From CBDBUR01 sp965212075 (GTDB lineage Bacteria; Pseudomonadota; Alphaproteobacteria; JAPOUT01; G958296285), in assembly GCA_965212075.1 (NCBI GenBank), contig OZ243043.1:1054001-1118000 (forward strand): a stretch of DNA of 64,000 nucleotides. Direction: 5' to 3'. The translations under genes were made by a program, and so were the position numbers. The notes beneath the pieces are model-generated. The model did not search any database. It was not told where the DNA came from and saw only the letters and a program-made list of their open reading frames with translations. Below are positions 44,549 to 54,010 of the stretch, in pieces (the first letter of the stretch is position 1; every line of letters starts with the position of its first letter).

Positions 44549-45811
44549 ATGAAAAAGGAATTTGCCTTTTTTGGGCTGATAGTCTCTGCGTCCCTTATCC
44601 AGCCTGCTCGCGCGATAGAGCTCTGGTCGGACGATATCCACAAATTTGAAATCAAAGGCAATCTGAACTATGGCGCTTTTTATCACGGCGCTTCGGTTGA
44701 TGATGCTGAGAATTTTGATCCGACTTCGGTCAGAGGCAAAAGTGAAATTGATTTCGTCTATAAGGGAAAAATCAACGATGATTGGTCGTTTGGTGCCAAA
44801 TTAGAGGCGCGGATCGCTTCAGCCGGTGCCAGCGAAAGTAATGATGACGTAAAGCTCACCGACATTGAGCTTGATGAGACCTATATCTACCTCAAAAGCA
44901 AGACTTTCGGCGAACTCGTTCTGGGTTCTGACAAAGGTCCGGCAGGCGATAAGCATGTCAGAGCGCCGGAGTTTCTCGCCACCGACTTGAACTCAATTGA
45001 GGGACAGGATTTCAGGGCGTTCAACAGCCTCGATCGGGATCGGCGCGATGCGAATGATAATCTCGTTATAATGCGCAATGAGGATGGCAATAGCGATGAT
45101 GATGGCGACAGCGATGATGATGGCGATAGCATCGTGAGCATGGTCAGGCATTTCGACACGAAGGATGAAACCGACATTGACTATGACGAAGATTTTAACA
45201 AGCTGATCTATTATTCGCCGAAAGTTTTGGGCTTTAAGTTTGGTGCTTCCTATACGCCAGAAGCCGGAGATGATGGTGCCGGTGCCAATAGCCGGTCAAT
45301 CGCACAAAGGGCCAATGGCGAGATCAAAGATGCGGTGTCGCTCATCATCACTTATGAAAATGACTTCTCTGGCGCGGCGTTTGCTGCGTCTGCCGGACTG
45401 CTCACCGCCAAGCGCGTTGGCGCAGCACCTGATCCCTTTGCGTGGAATATCGGCGCTAGAATCTTTTTTGATTTAGGCGACAAGAGCACAGTCAGCATTG
45501 GCGGCGGCTATCTGATGGGCGAAGACGGCAAAGAAGGCCAAGACGATAATGTTTTCATCGGTGGCATCACCTTTGGACAGGGTGCGTGGACGACCGGCGT
45601 GCATTATGGCTGGAGCAAAAAAGAGAGAGCAGGAGACCAGCTTGAAGAAACAACCCATGAAGTAGAACTGGGCGGCAGCTATCGCCTCACCGATTATATG
45701 GGCATCAGCGCGATGGTGGAATATGTTCAGTCCGAAGTTGAAATTGCGGGTGAGCCTTCCTATGATGCCGACGGCATCGGCTTCGGTCTTATTTTCTCGG
45801 TGAATTTCTAG
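44549..45811 (+). CDS. Porin, second of three, with Asp-rich loop
   Basis: 420 aa. Signal peptide to about SLIQPARA, then IELWSDDIHKFEIKGNLNYG. The barrel shares RGKSEIDF, GELVLGSDKGPAGD, SIEGQDFRAF and a terminal IFSVNF with the third porin. A long loop near residues 170-195 is made of repeated D-D-G-D-S units, produced by a short in-frame DNA repeat, and could bind calcium. No clear ribosome site precedes the ATG, so translation may be coupled to the first porin. A terminator follows. Confidence 0.92.
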   Translation: MKKEFAFFGLIVSASLIQPARAIELWSDDIHKFEIKGNLNYGAFYHGASVDDAENFDPTSVRGKSEIDFVYKGKINDDWSFGAKLEARIASAGASESNDDVKLTDIELDETYIYLKSKTFGELVLGSDKGPAGDKHVRAPEFLATDLNSIEGQDFRAFNSLDRDRRDANDNLVIMRNEDGNSDDDGDSDDDGDSIVSMVRHFDTKDETDIDYDEDFNKLIYYSPKVLGFKFGASYTPEAGDDGAGANSRSIAQRANGEIKDAVSLIITYENDFSGAAFAASAGLLTAKRVGAAPDPFAWNIGARIFFDLGDKSTVSIGGGYLMGEDGKEGQDDNVFIGGITFGQGAWTTGVHYGWSKKERAGDQLEETTHEVELGGSYRLTDYMGISAMVEYVQSEVEIAGEPSYDADGIGFGLIFSVNF

Positions 45812-45835
45812 ATTTATCAACAATAAGCAATCAAC

Positions 45836-45867
45836 AATAAGCGGGGATTTTATCCCGCTTATTTTTT
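45836..45867 (+). terminator. Intrinsic terminator after second porin
   Basis: AATAAGCGGGGA and TCCCGCTTATT form an 11-bp stem followed by TTTT. It ends the two-porin transcript. The third porin has its own upstream region. Confidence 0.85.
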
Positions 45868-46013
45868 GCGCGCATTTTGGCGCGCATTTTTTTACACCCT
45901 CTCAATCACTTTTATTTGAAGTGGTTATGATTTTACTGCGTGTGCTGTGTGCCTATAGGTTGTATTTCATCTTTACAGCAATCTTGCATTTTCGCGAAAC
46001 CAGGAGATAAATT

Positions 46014-47351
46014 ATGAGCACCTTCAACAAATTCATGAATTTCACTTTTGGCCTCACTTTTGGCCTATGCGCCTCTTACGCATTAACGATCGGCAGTCCG
46101 GCGCATGCTTTGGAGGTTTGGTCAGACAAGACGCATGCTTTTGCGATCAGCGGCGATCTGCATTATGGCGTCTTTTATCACAGCGTTTCCATCAACACGC
46201 CTGCCGCGCCAAACTATGATCCCGTCTCGGTTAGAGGCAAGAGCGAAATTGACTTTGATTATACCTGCAACATTGATGAGGATTGGTCGCTGGGCGCCAA
46301 GCTGGAAATCCGGATTGGCACCAGCCTTCATCGGGGTGATAATGAGCTCGCGCATTTAGATTTGGACGAAAACTATATCTACTTGAAGAGCAAACATTAT
46401 GGCGAGTTCGTGCTGGGCTCTGATAAGGGTGCTGCGGGCAATTCTCATGTCGGCGCGCCGGAATTTCTGGCCTATGATTTGAACTCCATTGAGGGGCAGG
46501 ATTTTAGACTTTTTGAGGCCGTCCATGATGAAGGCCGAAGAGACAGTAGCGGCAATTTGATCCCCCGCAGCAAGGGCGCATATTTCTATGCGAAAGATGA
46601 AACCGATATTGATTATGACGAAGATGTTCATAAAATCATCTATTACACGCCGCGCCTATGGGGTATGCAGTTTGGCGTATCTTACGCGCCTGACCTTGAC
46701 GACAACCAGCCGCAAAATAGGCCGCCACGCATTGTGGTTGACAGTGATGGAAACCAGATTGGCTCTGTTATGCAGCGGCCGGTCAGAGATACAGACAGAG
46801 TCGCCGCCGGCCAGAATAATGACGGCCTTCAGCAAAGAACAGATGGCGTTAAGGATGGCGTTGCCCTAAGTCTGACCTATCAAAACAAGCTAGGCGGGCT
46901 GGAGATGGCGGCCTCAAGTGGCGTTCTGTTTGGCAAAAGGGTCGGCAGCGCGGCTGATCCTTTTGCGTGGTCGCTGGGCGCGCAGCTTGGCATGCCTGTC
47001 GGCAAAGGCAAGGCAAGACTGGGCGCAGGCTATTTGAGAGCCTATGATGCGCACGAGCCTAATCTTGATGACAATGTTTTCATCGTCGGCGTCGCCTATG
47101 AACATGGCGATCTGTGGAAAGTCGGCATTCATTATGGCTGGTCCAACGAAACCATAGCCAATGTTCCCGTCGGCGCGCGCCAAGAAGAAACCACGCACGA
47201 AGTGGAATTGGGCGGCAGCTATCTCTTCACCGACCATATGTTCATCAATCTGATGGTGGAATATGTGCAATCCGAAGTTGAAGCTAGGGACACCGCCCCA
47301 ACTGAAGCAGAAGGTGTCGGGGTTGGCATCATCTATACGGTGAATTTCTAG
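46014..47351 (+). CDS. Porin, third of three
   Basis: 445 aa. Signal peptide to about PAHA, then LEVWSDKTHAFAISGDLHYG, strongly similar to the second porin throughout (RGKSEIDFDY, GEFVLGSDKGAAGNSHVGAP, SIEGQDFRLF, ETTHEVELGGSY, terminal IIYTVNF) but with different external loops instead of the Asp-rich one. It is a duplicated paralogue with separate promoter and terminator. CCAGGAGAT before the ATG is a good ribosome site. Loop change suggests different permeability or phage evasion. Confidence 0.92.
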   Translation: MSTFNKFMNFTFGLTFGLCASYALTIGSPAHALEVWSDKTHAFAISGDLHYGVFYHSVSINTPAAPNYDPVSVRGKSEIDFDYTCNIDEDWSLGAKLEIRIGTSLHRGDNELAHLDLDENYIYLKSKHYGEFVLGSDKGAAGNSHVGAPEFLAYDLNSIEGQDFRLFEAVHDEGRRDSSGNLIPRSKGAYFYAKDETDIDYDEDVHKIIYYTPRLWGMQFGVSYAPDLDDNQPQNRPPRIVVDSDGNQIGSVMQRPVRDTDRVAAGQNNDGLQQRTDGVKDGVALSLTYQNKLGGLEMAASSGVLFGKRVGSAADPFAWSLGAQLGMPVGKGKARLGAGYLRAYDAHEPNLDDNVFIVGVAYEHGDLWKVGIHYGWSNETIANVPVGARQEETTHEVELGGSYLFTDHMFINLMVEYVQSEVEARDTAPTEAEGVGVGIIYTVNF

Positions 47352-47377
47352 AAAGATTTCGGAAATCGGAAAAAAGA

Positions 47378-47410
47378 GAAGCGGGGATTTATTATCCCCG
47401 CTTCTTTTTT
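47378..47410 (+). terminator. Intrinsic terminator after third porin
   Basis: GAAGCGGGGA and TCCCCGCTTC pair over 10 bp and are followed by six T. Confidence 0.88.
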
Positions 47411-47451
47411 GCCCCCATCTATCTCCTGTGAAAACCGTAAAGGAGATCAAG

Positions 47452-47619
47452 ATGACACATTACAATAAAGCGATTGCGGCCTTTTTCTCGTCGGTCGCAG
47501 CGCTGCTGACCGGCTTTGGCGTTGATTTAGGGCAATGGTCAAATACCGAAACGATCGGCGCGGTCGCAACCCTTGCGGGCACCGGCCTCGTCTATTTGCT
47601 GCCGAACAAAGGCTCTTAA
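47452..47619 (+). CDS. Small holin-like membrane protein (55 aa)
   Basis: Begins MTHYNKAIAAFFSSVAALLT after AAAGGAGATC, a strong ribosome site; a GTG 24 bases upstream is not needed. Two hydrophobic helices (about 6-22 and 34-50) are separated by GVDLGQWSNTE, and the end LVYLLPNKGS is like many small phage-type holins. No phage genes are adjacent, so it may be a domesticated or unrelated membrane microprotein. It is convergent with aceA, 4 bases apart. Confidence 0.65.
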   Translation: MTHYNKAIAAFFSSVAALLTGFGVDLGQWSNTETIGAVATLAGTGLVYLLPNKGS

Positions 47620-47623
47620 AAGA

Positions 47624-48916
47624 TTATTCGGCTGCCGTGAACTGCGCCGCTTCGGTTGATTCGTCCAAAGCCGTCGTGGATGACGTGCCGCCGGAGACCG
47701 CCTCGGAGACCAGATCAAAATAGCCGGTGCCGACTTCGCGCTGGTGGCGCGTCGCGCTATAGCCTTGCGCTTCCGACGCAAATTCCGCCTGCTGCAGCTC
47801 GGAATAGGCCGTCATGCCGCGATCGCGATAATTCAGCGCCAACTGGAACATCCCATGATTGAGCGCATGGAAGCCCGCCAAAGTGACAAATTGAAACTTA
47901 TAGCCCATCGCGCCCAATTCGCGCTGGAAGCGGGCAATATCGTCTTTATCCAAATTGGCTTCCCAGTTAAATGAGGGCGAACAATTATAGGCCATCATCT
48001 GGTCGGGATAATCCTTCTTGACTGCTTCGGCGAATTTTTTCGCACCGGCGAGATCGGGAACCGAAGTCTCCCACCAGAGCAGATCCGCATAGGGCGCAAA
48101 GGACAGCCCACGCTTGATACAATGGGCGAGACCCATCCCCTCTTTGATCCGGAAGAAGCCTTCCGCCGTGCGCTGATCGGTGCTCTGAGCACCTTCAATA
48201 AATTCGTGGTCGCGCTCGTCAATATCCGAGGTGATTAGCTTGGCGCTCTCGGCATCGGTGCGCGCCATGATGAGCGTCGGCACGCCGCAAACATCAGCCG
48301 CCAAGCGCGCGGCGTTCAGATTGCGGATATGCGCCATCGTCGGAATCAAAACCTTGCCGCCTAGATGGCCGCACTTTTTTTCTGCCGCAAGCTGGTCTTC
48401 ATAATGAACACCGGCGGCACCCGCCTCAATATAGGCTTTCATAATCTCAAAGCAGTTGAGCACCCCGCCAAAACCCGCTTCGGCATCGGCGATGATCGGC
48501 GCAAACCAGTCGCGCGCGGCACCGCCTTCGCTATGCTCAATCTGGTCGGCGCGCTGCAAAGTCCGGTTGATCCGCCGCGCCAGTTCAGGCCCGGAGTTCG
48601 CCGGATAGAGACTCTGGTCAGGATAGGTCGTCCCCGCAGTATTATTGTCAGCGGCCACCTGCCAGCCCGAAAGATAAATCGCCTTCAATCCGGCGCGCAC
48701 CATCTGCATCGCCTGATTGCCGGTCAGCGCGCCCAGCGCGTGGACATAATCCTCATCGTGCAGCAGTTCCCAGAGCCGGTTGGCGCCGCGCTCGGCGAGG
48801 CTGTGCCGGATAACCACCGAGCCGCGCAGCTTCTCAACATGCTCAACCTGATAAGCACGTTTAGTATTCTTAAACCGCCCCGGCGGGGCTGATGGAACCA
48901 AATTTTCAAAAGACAT
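47624..48916 (-). CDS. aceA: Isocitrate lyase
   Basis: 430 aa from MSFENLVPSAPPG. Splits isocitrate into glyoxylate and succinate. Diagnostic KKCGHLGGKVLIPT (catalytic Cys in KKCGH), GWQVAADNN and ARTDAESAKL are present. With malate synthase upstream (68 bases away) it forms the glyoxylate shunt, allowing growth on acetate or fatty acids, in line with the beta-oxidation genes in the window. The frame is open 13 codons further, but the family start is at 48916. Confidence 0.97.
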   Translation of the reverse strand: MSFENLVPSAPPGRFKNTKRAYQVEHVEKLRGSVVIRHSLAERGANRLWELLHDEDYVHALGALTGNQAMQMVRAGLKAIYLSGWQVAADNNTAGTTYPDQSLYPANSGPELARRINRTLQRADQIEHSEGGAARDWFAPIIADAEAGFGGVLNCFEIMKAYIEAGAAGVHYEDQLAAEKKCGHLGGKVLIPTMAHIRNLNAARLAADVCGVPTLIMARTDAESAKLITSDIDERDHEFIEGAQSTDQRTAEGFFRIKEGMGLAHCIKRGLSFAPYADLLWWETSVPDLAGAKKFAEAVKKDYPDQMMAYNCSPSFNWEANLDKDDIARFQRELGAMGYKFQFVTLAGFHALNHGMFQLALNYRDRGMTAYSELQQAEFASEAQGYSATRHQREVGTGYFDLVSEAVSGGTSSTTALDESTEAAQFTAAE

Positions 48917-48984
48917 AGCCGTCTCCTCCTCCAAGATTCCTCTTAACTTCCTCAAAGACTCCTTATCCCTTTATGGCATAAATT

Positions 48985-50622
48985 CTACTCAACAAAAAGC
49001 GTTAAATGGCGATAGGAAGGCAGGGTTAAAAAGGCTTCACAATCGCGTGAAGTGGCGAGCTTGGAAAAAACCTCAACCGCTCTATCAAAATTTCCCTTTG
49101 CCCAGCCGGCCTCGCCGACAAGCTGCCGCAGCGCCGCCATTTCTTCGTCCAGAGCAGTGCGAAATAGGGCAGCATCAACGACGCGCCCATCGCTGAGCTC
49201 TGCGCCATAATGCAGCCATTGCCATATCTGGGTGCGGCAGATTTCGGCGGTGGCGGCATCCTCCATCAAATTATAGAGCGGCACAGCGCCCGCGCCGCCC
49301 AGCCACGCCGCAATATATTGCACCCCGACGCGGATACATTCGCGCAGACCCTCTTCGGTGCGCGCCCCTTGATGGACTTCCAGCATCTCTTTTTGTCCCG
49401 GAACGTTCTCAACCATTTTATCGGTCTGGTTGGCCTGCGGCATGATGCGATCAAAAACCTCCATCGCCACCGGCACGAGCCCCGGATGCGCAACCCAAGT
49501 GCCATCATGGCCGTTTTGCGCTTCGCGCTCTTTGTCGGCGCGGACTTTGGCGAAGGCCGCATCATTGGCCGCCTCATCGCCCTTGACCGGAATCTGCGCC
49601 GCCATCCCGCCCATCGCAAACGCGCCGCGGCGGTGGCAAGTATTGACTAGACGCAAACTATAGGCGCTCAAAAACGCTTCGCCCATCACGACCTGCGCGC
49701 GATCCGGCAAAATCCTGTCCTTATGACTCGCCAGACATTTGATGTAGCTGAAAATATAATCCCAGCGGCCACAATTCAGCCCGACAATATGGCGGCGCAG
49801 CGCGTGAAGGATTTCATCCATCTCAAAAGCCGCCGGAAGAGTCTCAATCAGCACCGTTACTTTGATCGTGCCGATCGCAACGCCGAGCGCCTCCTGCGCA
49901 TGGCAAAAAACTTCATCCCATAAAGCCGCCTCTTTGTGGCTTTCCATCTTGGGCAGATAAAAATAAGGGCCGGTGTTAAAGCGGGAGAATTTTTTGTGAT
50001 TGTGAAAAAAATAAAGCCCGAAATCAAACAAAGCTCCGGTGATTGGCCTGCCGTCAATCTCCAAATGCATCTCATCCAAATGCCAGCCGCGCGGCCTGAC
50101 AATCAAAGTGGCCGGATGATCGCCAAGCGCATAATGTTTGTTATTGCCCGGATCGGTAAAATCAATTTTGCGATCCCAGAGATCCATCAGATTGATCTGC
50201 CCCTGCATGATGTTCTGCCAAGTCGGCGATAGAGCATCTTCAAAATCGGTCATAAACACCCGCGCGCCTGAATTGAGCGCATTGATGATCATTTTGCGGT
50301 CGGTCGGGCCGGTGATCTCAACCCGACGATCCTGCAGATCAGCCGGAATCGAATCCACTTTCCAGTCGCCCTTGCGGATGGCTTCGGTTTCGGGCAAAAA
50401 ATCAGGCAGCGCGCCCTGATCAAACTCTTTCTGCCGCTCACCGCGCACAGCAAGCAAAGCGCGCCGCTTCGCGCCAAAGCGCCGCTCCAGATCGGCAATA
50501 AAAGCCAAAGCCGTCGGTGTCAAAATGCGCTGGCTTTCTGCCGTCAGTTTGCCGCGTATGCGCGCCCCGTCGGGCATCTGCGCGCCTCCTTGCGTCCCCT
50601 GCTCTTCGTTAATCGCACTCAT
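48985..50622 (-). CDS. aceB: Malate synthase A
   Basis: 545 aa. Condenses glyoxylate with acetyl-CoA to malate. Markers: RGWHLDEMHLEIDGRPI, GPYFYLPKMESHKEA, IGTIKVTVLIETLPAAFEMDE over two blocks, GLNCGRWDYIFSYIK and a C-terminal LTLPSYRHL. The A form is typical of enterobacteria and several alphaproteobacteria, whereas many alphas use form G. AGAGAGAGGG precedes the start. Divergent from hisS. Confidence 0.96.
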   Translation of the reverse strand: MSAINEEQGTQGGAQMPDGARIRGKLTAESQRILTPTALAFIADLERRFGAKRRALLAVRGERQKEFDQGALPDFLPETEAIRKGDWKVDSIPADLQDRRVEITGPTDRKMIINALNSGARVFMTDFEDALSPTWQNIMQGQINLMDLWDRKIDFTDPGNNKHYALGDHPATLIVRPRGWHLDEMHLEIDGRPITGALFDFGLYFFHNHKKFSRFNTGPYFYLPKMESHKEAALWDEVFCHAQEALGVAIGTIKVTVLIETLPAAFEMDEILHALRRHIVGLNCGRWDYIFSYIKCLASHKDRILPDRAQVVMGEAFLSAYSLRLVNTCHRRGAFAMGGMAAQIPVKGDEAANDAAFAKVRADKEREAQNGHDGTWVAHPGLVPVAMEVFDRIMPQANQTDKMVENVPGQKEMLEVHQGARTEEGLRECIRVGVQYIAAWLGGAGAVPLYNLMEDAATAEICRTQIWQWLHYGAELSDGRVVDAALFRTALDEEMAALRQLVGEAGWAKGNFDRAVEVFSKLATSRDCEAFLTLPSYRHLTLFVE

Positions 50623-50696
50623 TACGCCCTCTCTCTTTCATTTACGCCCAAAAGACGTTATTAACATTGAATCCCCCTGCTTTCAAGAGAAGCCTT

Positions 50697-52151
50697 ATGA
50701 CCAAAATTAAAGCCCGCAAAGCGCAACATCCGCGCGGCATGGAAGAAATCAGCGCGCAGATGTGGCATGAGCGCATGGATATTTTGCGGCGCATTGGTGA
50801 AGTCTGTGAAATTTACGGCTTCACACCGCTTGAAACCGGCCTGCTTGAATATGAAGATGCGCTCGGCACATTTCTGCCCGATGGCGTGTTCAAGATTCAA
50901 GATGGCGAGGAGCGGCTCGCGCTGCGCTATGATCTCACCGCGCCGCTTGCGCGCTATGTTGCTGAAAACTTTGACGCTCTGCCCAAGCCCTTTCGGCGCT
51001 ATCAATTTGGCGCGGTGCTGCGCAACGAAAAACCCGGCGAGGGACGGTTTCGGCAATTCACCCAAATAGATGCCGATACCATAGGCGCGCCGCCGCCCGC
51101 CGCTGATAGCGAAATGTGCATGTTGATGTCTGATTGTCTTCAAAAAGTCGGGCTGGCGCGCGCGGCCTATTGTATTCGCGTCAATAATCGCAAAATGCTT
51201 GATGGCGTGCTGCACAAAATCGGCGTCAACATTGATGACGAAGCGCATAAAACCCGCATCATGCGCGGCCTTGATAAATATGACCGCCTCGGCAGCGCGG
51301 GCGTGCGCGCTTTGCTGGGCGCGGGACGGCGTGATTCCTCTGGCGATTTCACGCAAGGCGCTGAGCTGGCACCGGCGCAAATTGATACATTGCTTGCGTT
51401 TCTCAAAATCGGCAGCCGCGCACGCCAAGCGACGCGCGCGCAAATCTGCGATGAAGCCGAAAAAATCATCGGCGCTAATGACGGCATCAAAGAATTGCGC
51501 GCCATGGATGCGCTGTTTACCGCAAGCGGCTATGGCGAAGATCGCGTGATGTTTGACACCTCCATCGTGCGCGGGCTGGGCTATTATACCGGCGCGGTGT
51601 TTGAGGCCGTATGTGAAAATTTTGATTCATTGGGCGGCGGTGGCCGCTATGATAATCTGCTGCAAAGGTTTCGTCCCACGATCGCGGTGCCCGCGACCGG
51701 CATGTCGATCGGGGTGAGCCGCCTCCAAGCCTTCCTGCGCAAGCAAAAAGGCGAAGATGAAACAAAAAACAAAACGCAGAAAAAATGGGACGGCCCGATC
51801 ATCGTCCTCGTCATGGAGCAGAACCGCCTCAGCGATTATCTCCAAATGACTGCGCAGCTGCGCGAGGCCGGACTGCGCGCCGAAACCTATCTAGGCGAAG
51901 GCGGTATGCGCGCGCAATTAAAATATGCCGATAAACGCCGCGCGCCGCTCGCCATCATTCAGGGCGAAGATGAGCGCGCCGCTGGAGAGATCACCATCAA
52001 AGACCTCGCCCTAGGCGCTGCCCGCGCCGCCGATGTGCAGGATAATCAAACATGGCGCAGCGGCAAAGCTGCGCAAGTGAAAATTAGCCGCGATGAGCTC
52101 GTCGCAACCTGCCTCAAACTGGTCAAGCAAAATGCCGCCGCCGCTCAATAA
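50697..52151 (+). CDS. hisS: Histidyl-tRNA synthetase
   Basis: 484 aa. Class II synthetase: motif 2 in FRRYQFGAVLRNEKPGEGRF, HisA/B-type histidine motif GLGYYTGAVFEA, and motif 3 in GGGGRYDNLLQRF plus TGMSIGVSRLQAFL. C-terminal anticodon-binding domain starts near IIVLVMEQNRLSDY. The start ATG at 50697 is preferred over an upstream alternative. It is first of hisS-hisZ-hisG, an order characteristic of alphaproteobacteria and linking tRNA charging to histidine synthesis. Confidence 0.96.
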   Translation: MTKIKARKAQHPRGMEEISAQMWHERMDILRRIGEVCEIYGFTPLETGLLEYEDALGTFLPDGVFKIQDGEERLALRYDLTAPLARYVAENFDALPKPFRRYQFGAVLRNEKPGEGRFRQFTQIDADTIGAPPPAADSEMCMLMSDCLQKVGLARAAYCIRVNNRKMLDGVLHKIGVNIDDEAHKTRIMRGLDKYDRLGSAGVRALLGAGRRDSSGDFTQGAELAPAQIDTLLAFLKIGSRARQATRAQICDEAEKIIGANDGIKELRAMDALFTASGYGEDRVMFDTSIVRGLGYYTGAVFEAVCENFDSLGGGGRYDNLLQRFRPTIAVPATGMSIGVSRLQAFLRKQKGEDETKNKTQKKWDGPIIVLVMEQNRLSDYLQMTAQLREAGLRAETYLGEGGMRAQLKYADKRRAPLAIIQGEDERAAGEITIKDLALGAARAADVQDNQTWRSGKAAQVKISRDELVATCLKLVKQNAAAAQ

Positions 52152-53280
52152 AAAAATGCTCAGCCAGATCGCCGGACAGCTTCAGGGCGATCTTGACCAT
52201 GAGGTTTTGATCCCCGATCCGCTTCAGCCGACAGATGATTTCTTGGATCACGCCAATCGCGATGTCCGCCGCCATTTCTGCATCCTCACCGATGTTGAAG
52301 GGAAATCTTTTTTTCTGCGCCCTGACTTTACTTTGCCGATCTGCCTGCATTATGCGCGCAGCATAAATGGCGCGGCTGATATTCGCCGCTTCTTCTATGA
52401 AGGCGCCGTCTGGCTTTGGGACATTCAAGCAGCGGCTCGGCGCGAACATCACCAGATGGGCGTTGAACATATCGGCGTCAAAGATCAGGCTGCGGCGGCG
52501 GCCTATATTCTCGCCGCCACGCAGGCCGCTTTGGCTGAAGCCAATATGACCCAGCCCGTGCTGCGCATGGGCGATCCCGGCCTGTTTGATCTCGTGCTGG
52601 CTGCGCTTGATCTGCCCGAAGACTGGCAGGCGCGCCTCAAAAGATTGTTCCGCCGCAATGCCGGTCCGGTGCAGCTTGATCAATTTTTTGAACAAGCGCT
52701 CACGACCATGCGCGCGCGCGCGCAGAATACCGCCGAGGCCAACATTTGCAGCATTGAAGAACTGCATCTCTTTTTGAAAAAGAACAACATCACTCATATC
52801 GGCCTGCGGCAGCGCGAGGAGGTCGTTGAGCGGCTGCGCGAACAAAATGCGCTTCACGCGCCCGATCTGCCCGAGCAGACAATGGCCATCATCCGTGCTT
52901 TTTTGAAGCTTCCGCCCGAACATCCTGAACGCGCGCTTGAAAATATCCGCGCCTTCTCGCAGGCCAACACGCTCAATCTTGACAGCGAAATCGCCGAAAT
53001 CGCCGAGCGCTTTGCGGCCATGAAAAAAACCGGCATCAATGATATTTTCACCGCCAATAATGCTTTGTTTGCGACCTATTTTCAGGGCGCTTATTTGAAT
53101 TATTATACCGGCTTCGTGTTTGCGTTTCTGCCCTCGCGGCAGGATGTGCTGCGCGCCAATACCGATCATCCGCTCGCTGGCGGCGGCCATTATAACGGCC
53201 TTTTGCGCACACTCGGCGTCAAGGATGGCGTCGGCGTCGGCGTGACAATCTACCTCAATGAGCTCGCGCGCCATGTCTGA
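52132..53280 (+). CDS. hisZ: ATP phosphoribosyltransferase regulatory subunit
   Basis: About 382 aa, paralogue of HisRS catalytic domain: VEGKSFFLRPDFTLPICLHY and HHQMGVEHIG match HisZ and lack the tRNA-binding domain. HisZ forms a hetero-octamer with the short HisG and gives it histidine feedback control. The start overlaps hisS by 20 bases (ATG 52132); an ATG at 52156 just after the hisS stop is the alternative, neither having a clear ribosome site. Eight bases of overlap with hisG follow. Confidence 0.9.
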   Translation: MPPPLNKKMLSQIAGQLQGDLDHEVLIPDPLQPTDDFLDHANRDVRRHFCILTDVEGKSFFLRPDFTLPICLHYARSINGAADIRRFFYEGAVWLWDIQAAARREHHQMGVEHIGVKDQAAAAAYILAATQAALAEANMTQPVLRMGDPGLFDLVLAALDLPEDWQARLKRLFRRNAGPVQLDQFFEQALTTMRARAQNTAEANICSIEELHLFLKKNNITHIGLRQREEVVERLREQNALHAPDLPEQTMAIIRAFLKLPPEHPERALENIRAFSQANTLNLDSEIAEIAERFAAMKKTGINDIFTANNALFATYFQGAYLNYYTGFVFAFLPSRQDVLRANTDHPLAGGGHYNGLLRTLGVKDGVGVGVTIYLNELARHV

Positions 53281-54010
53281 TCTGATCTTCGCCTTCCCCT
53301 CCAAAGGACGCATTCGCCGTGAAGCGCACCAATTCTTCGGCAAAGATTTTCTTGATGAAGATCAAAGCCGCATATTGAGAACGCGCATGGCCGATATTCC
53401 CAATATGATCGTCATTTTTCTGCCGGCAACAGAAATCGCCCACCAGCTGCGGCAGGGCGATATCCATATCGGCATCACCGGCGAAGATCTGGTGCGCGAG
53501 ACGTCATCTAATTGGCAGCAGGCGCTCCAACAGCTCACCCGCTTTTCCTTTGCGCAAGCGCAGCTTCATGTCGGCGTGCCGCAAAGCTGGATTGATGTCA
53601 ATCATATGGAAGACCTTGACGACGCCGCGATCAATTTTCGCAGACGGCATAAGCGCCGGATGCGCTTTGCGACAAAATATCCTCATCTGACCCGCGACTT
53701 CTTCTCGCGCCATGGCTTGATTGATTACCGCCTGATTGAAAGTCTGGGCGCAACGGAAGCCGCACCCGTCAATCATGTCGCTGAAGCGATCATTGATCTG
53801 GTGTCAACGGGGGGGACGCTCAAAGCCAACGGGCTGAAAAAACTTGATGACGGCCTCATCATTGAAAGCCGCGCGGCTTTGTTTGCCTCACGCCGCGCGC
53901 ACTGGCAGCAGGACACGAAGTCAACATGCGCGGCTCTATTCACCAAGATGAAGCTCGCTGAAATAAAGCTTGATTCTGAAATTTTTGGTGTAAAAAACGG
54001 CAAGCCGTGA
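53273..54010 (+). CDS. hisG: ATP phosphoribosyltransferase, short form
   Basis: 245 aa. First enzyme of histidine synthesis, joining ATP and PRPP. Short HisG lacking the C-terminal regulatory domain, hence the need for HisZ upstream. Blocks seen: FAFPSKGRIRREA, GDIHIGITGEDLVRE, ATKYPHLTRDFF and the PRPP loop EAIIDLVSTGGTLKANGL. Starts in ATGTCTGA, overlapping the hisZ stop. Convergent with groEL, with zero intergenic space (54010/54011). Confidence 0.95.
   Translation: MSDLIFAFPSKGRIRREAHQFFGKDFLDEDQSRILRTRMADIPNMIVIFLPATEIAHQLRQGDIHIGITGEDLVRETSSNWQQALQQLTRFSFAQAQLHVGVPQSWIDVNHMEDLDDAAINFRRRHKRRMRFATKYPHLTRDFFSRHGLIDYRLIESLGATEAAPVNHVAEAIIDLVSTGGTLKANGLKKLDDGLIIESRAALFASRRAHWQQDTKSTCAALFTKMKLAEIKLDSEIFGVKNGKP

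Noticed and set aside
47452..47619. Prophage remnant
   Set aside because: The holin-like microprotein has no other phage gene nearby and stands between a porin and aceA.
52123..53343. 406-codon open frame opposite to hisZ
   Set aside because: It is a shadow of a well-supported gene; its translation has no recognisable features and codons mirror the hisZ frame.
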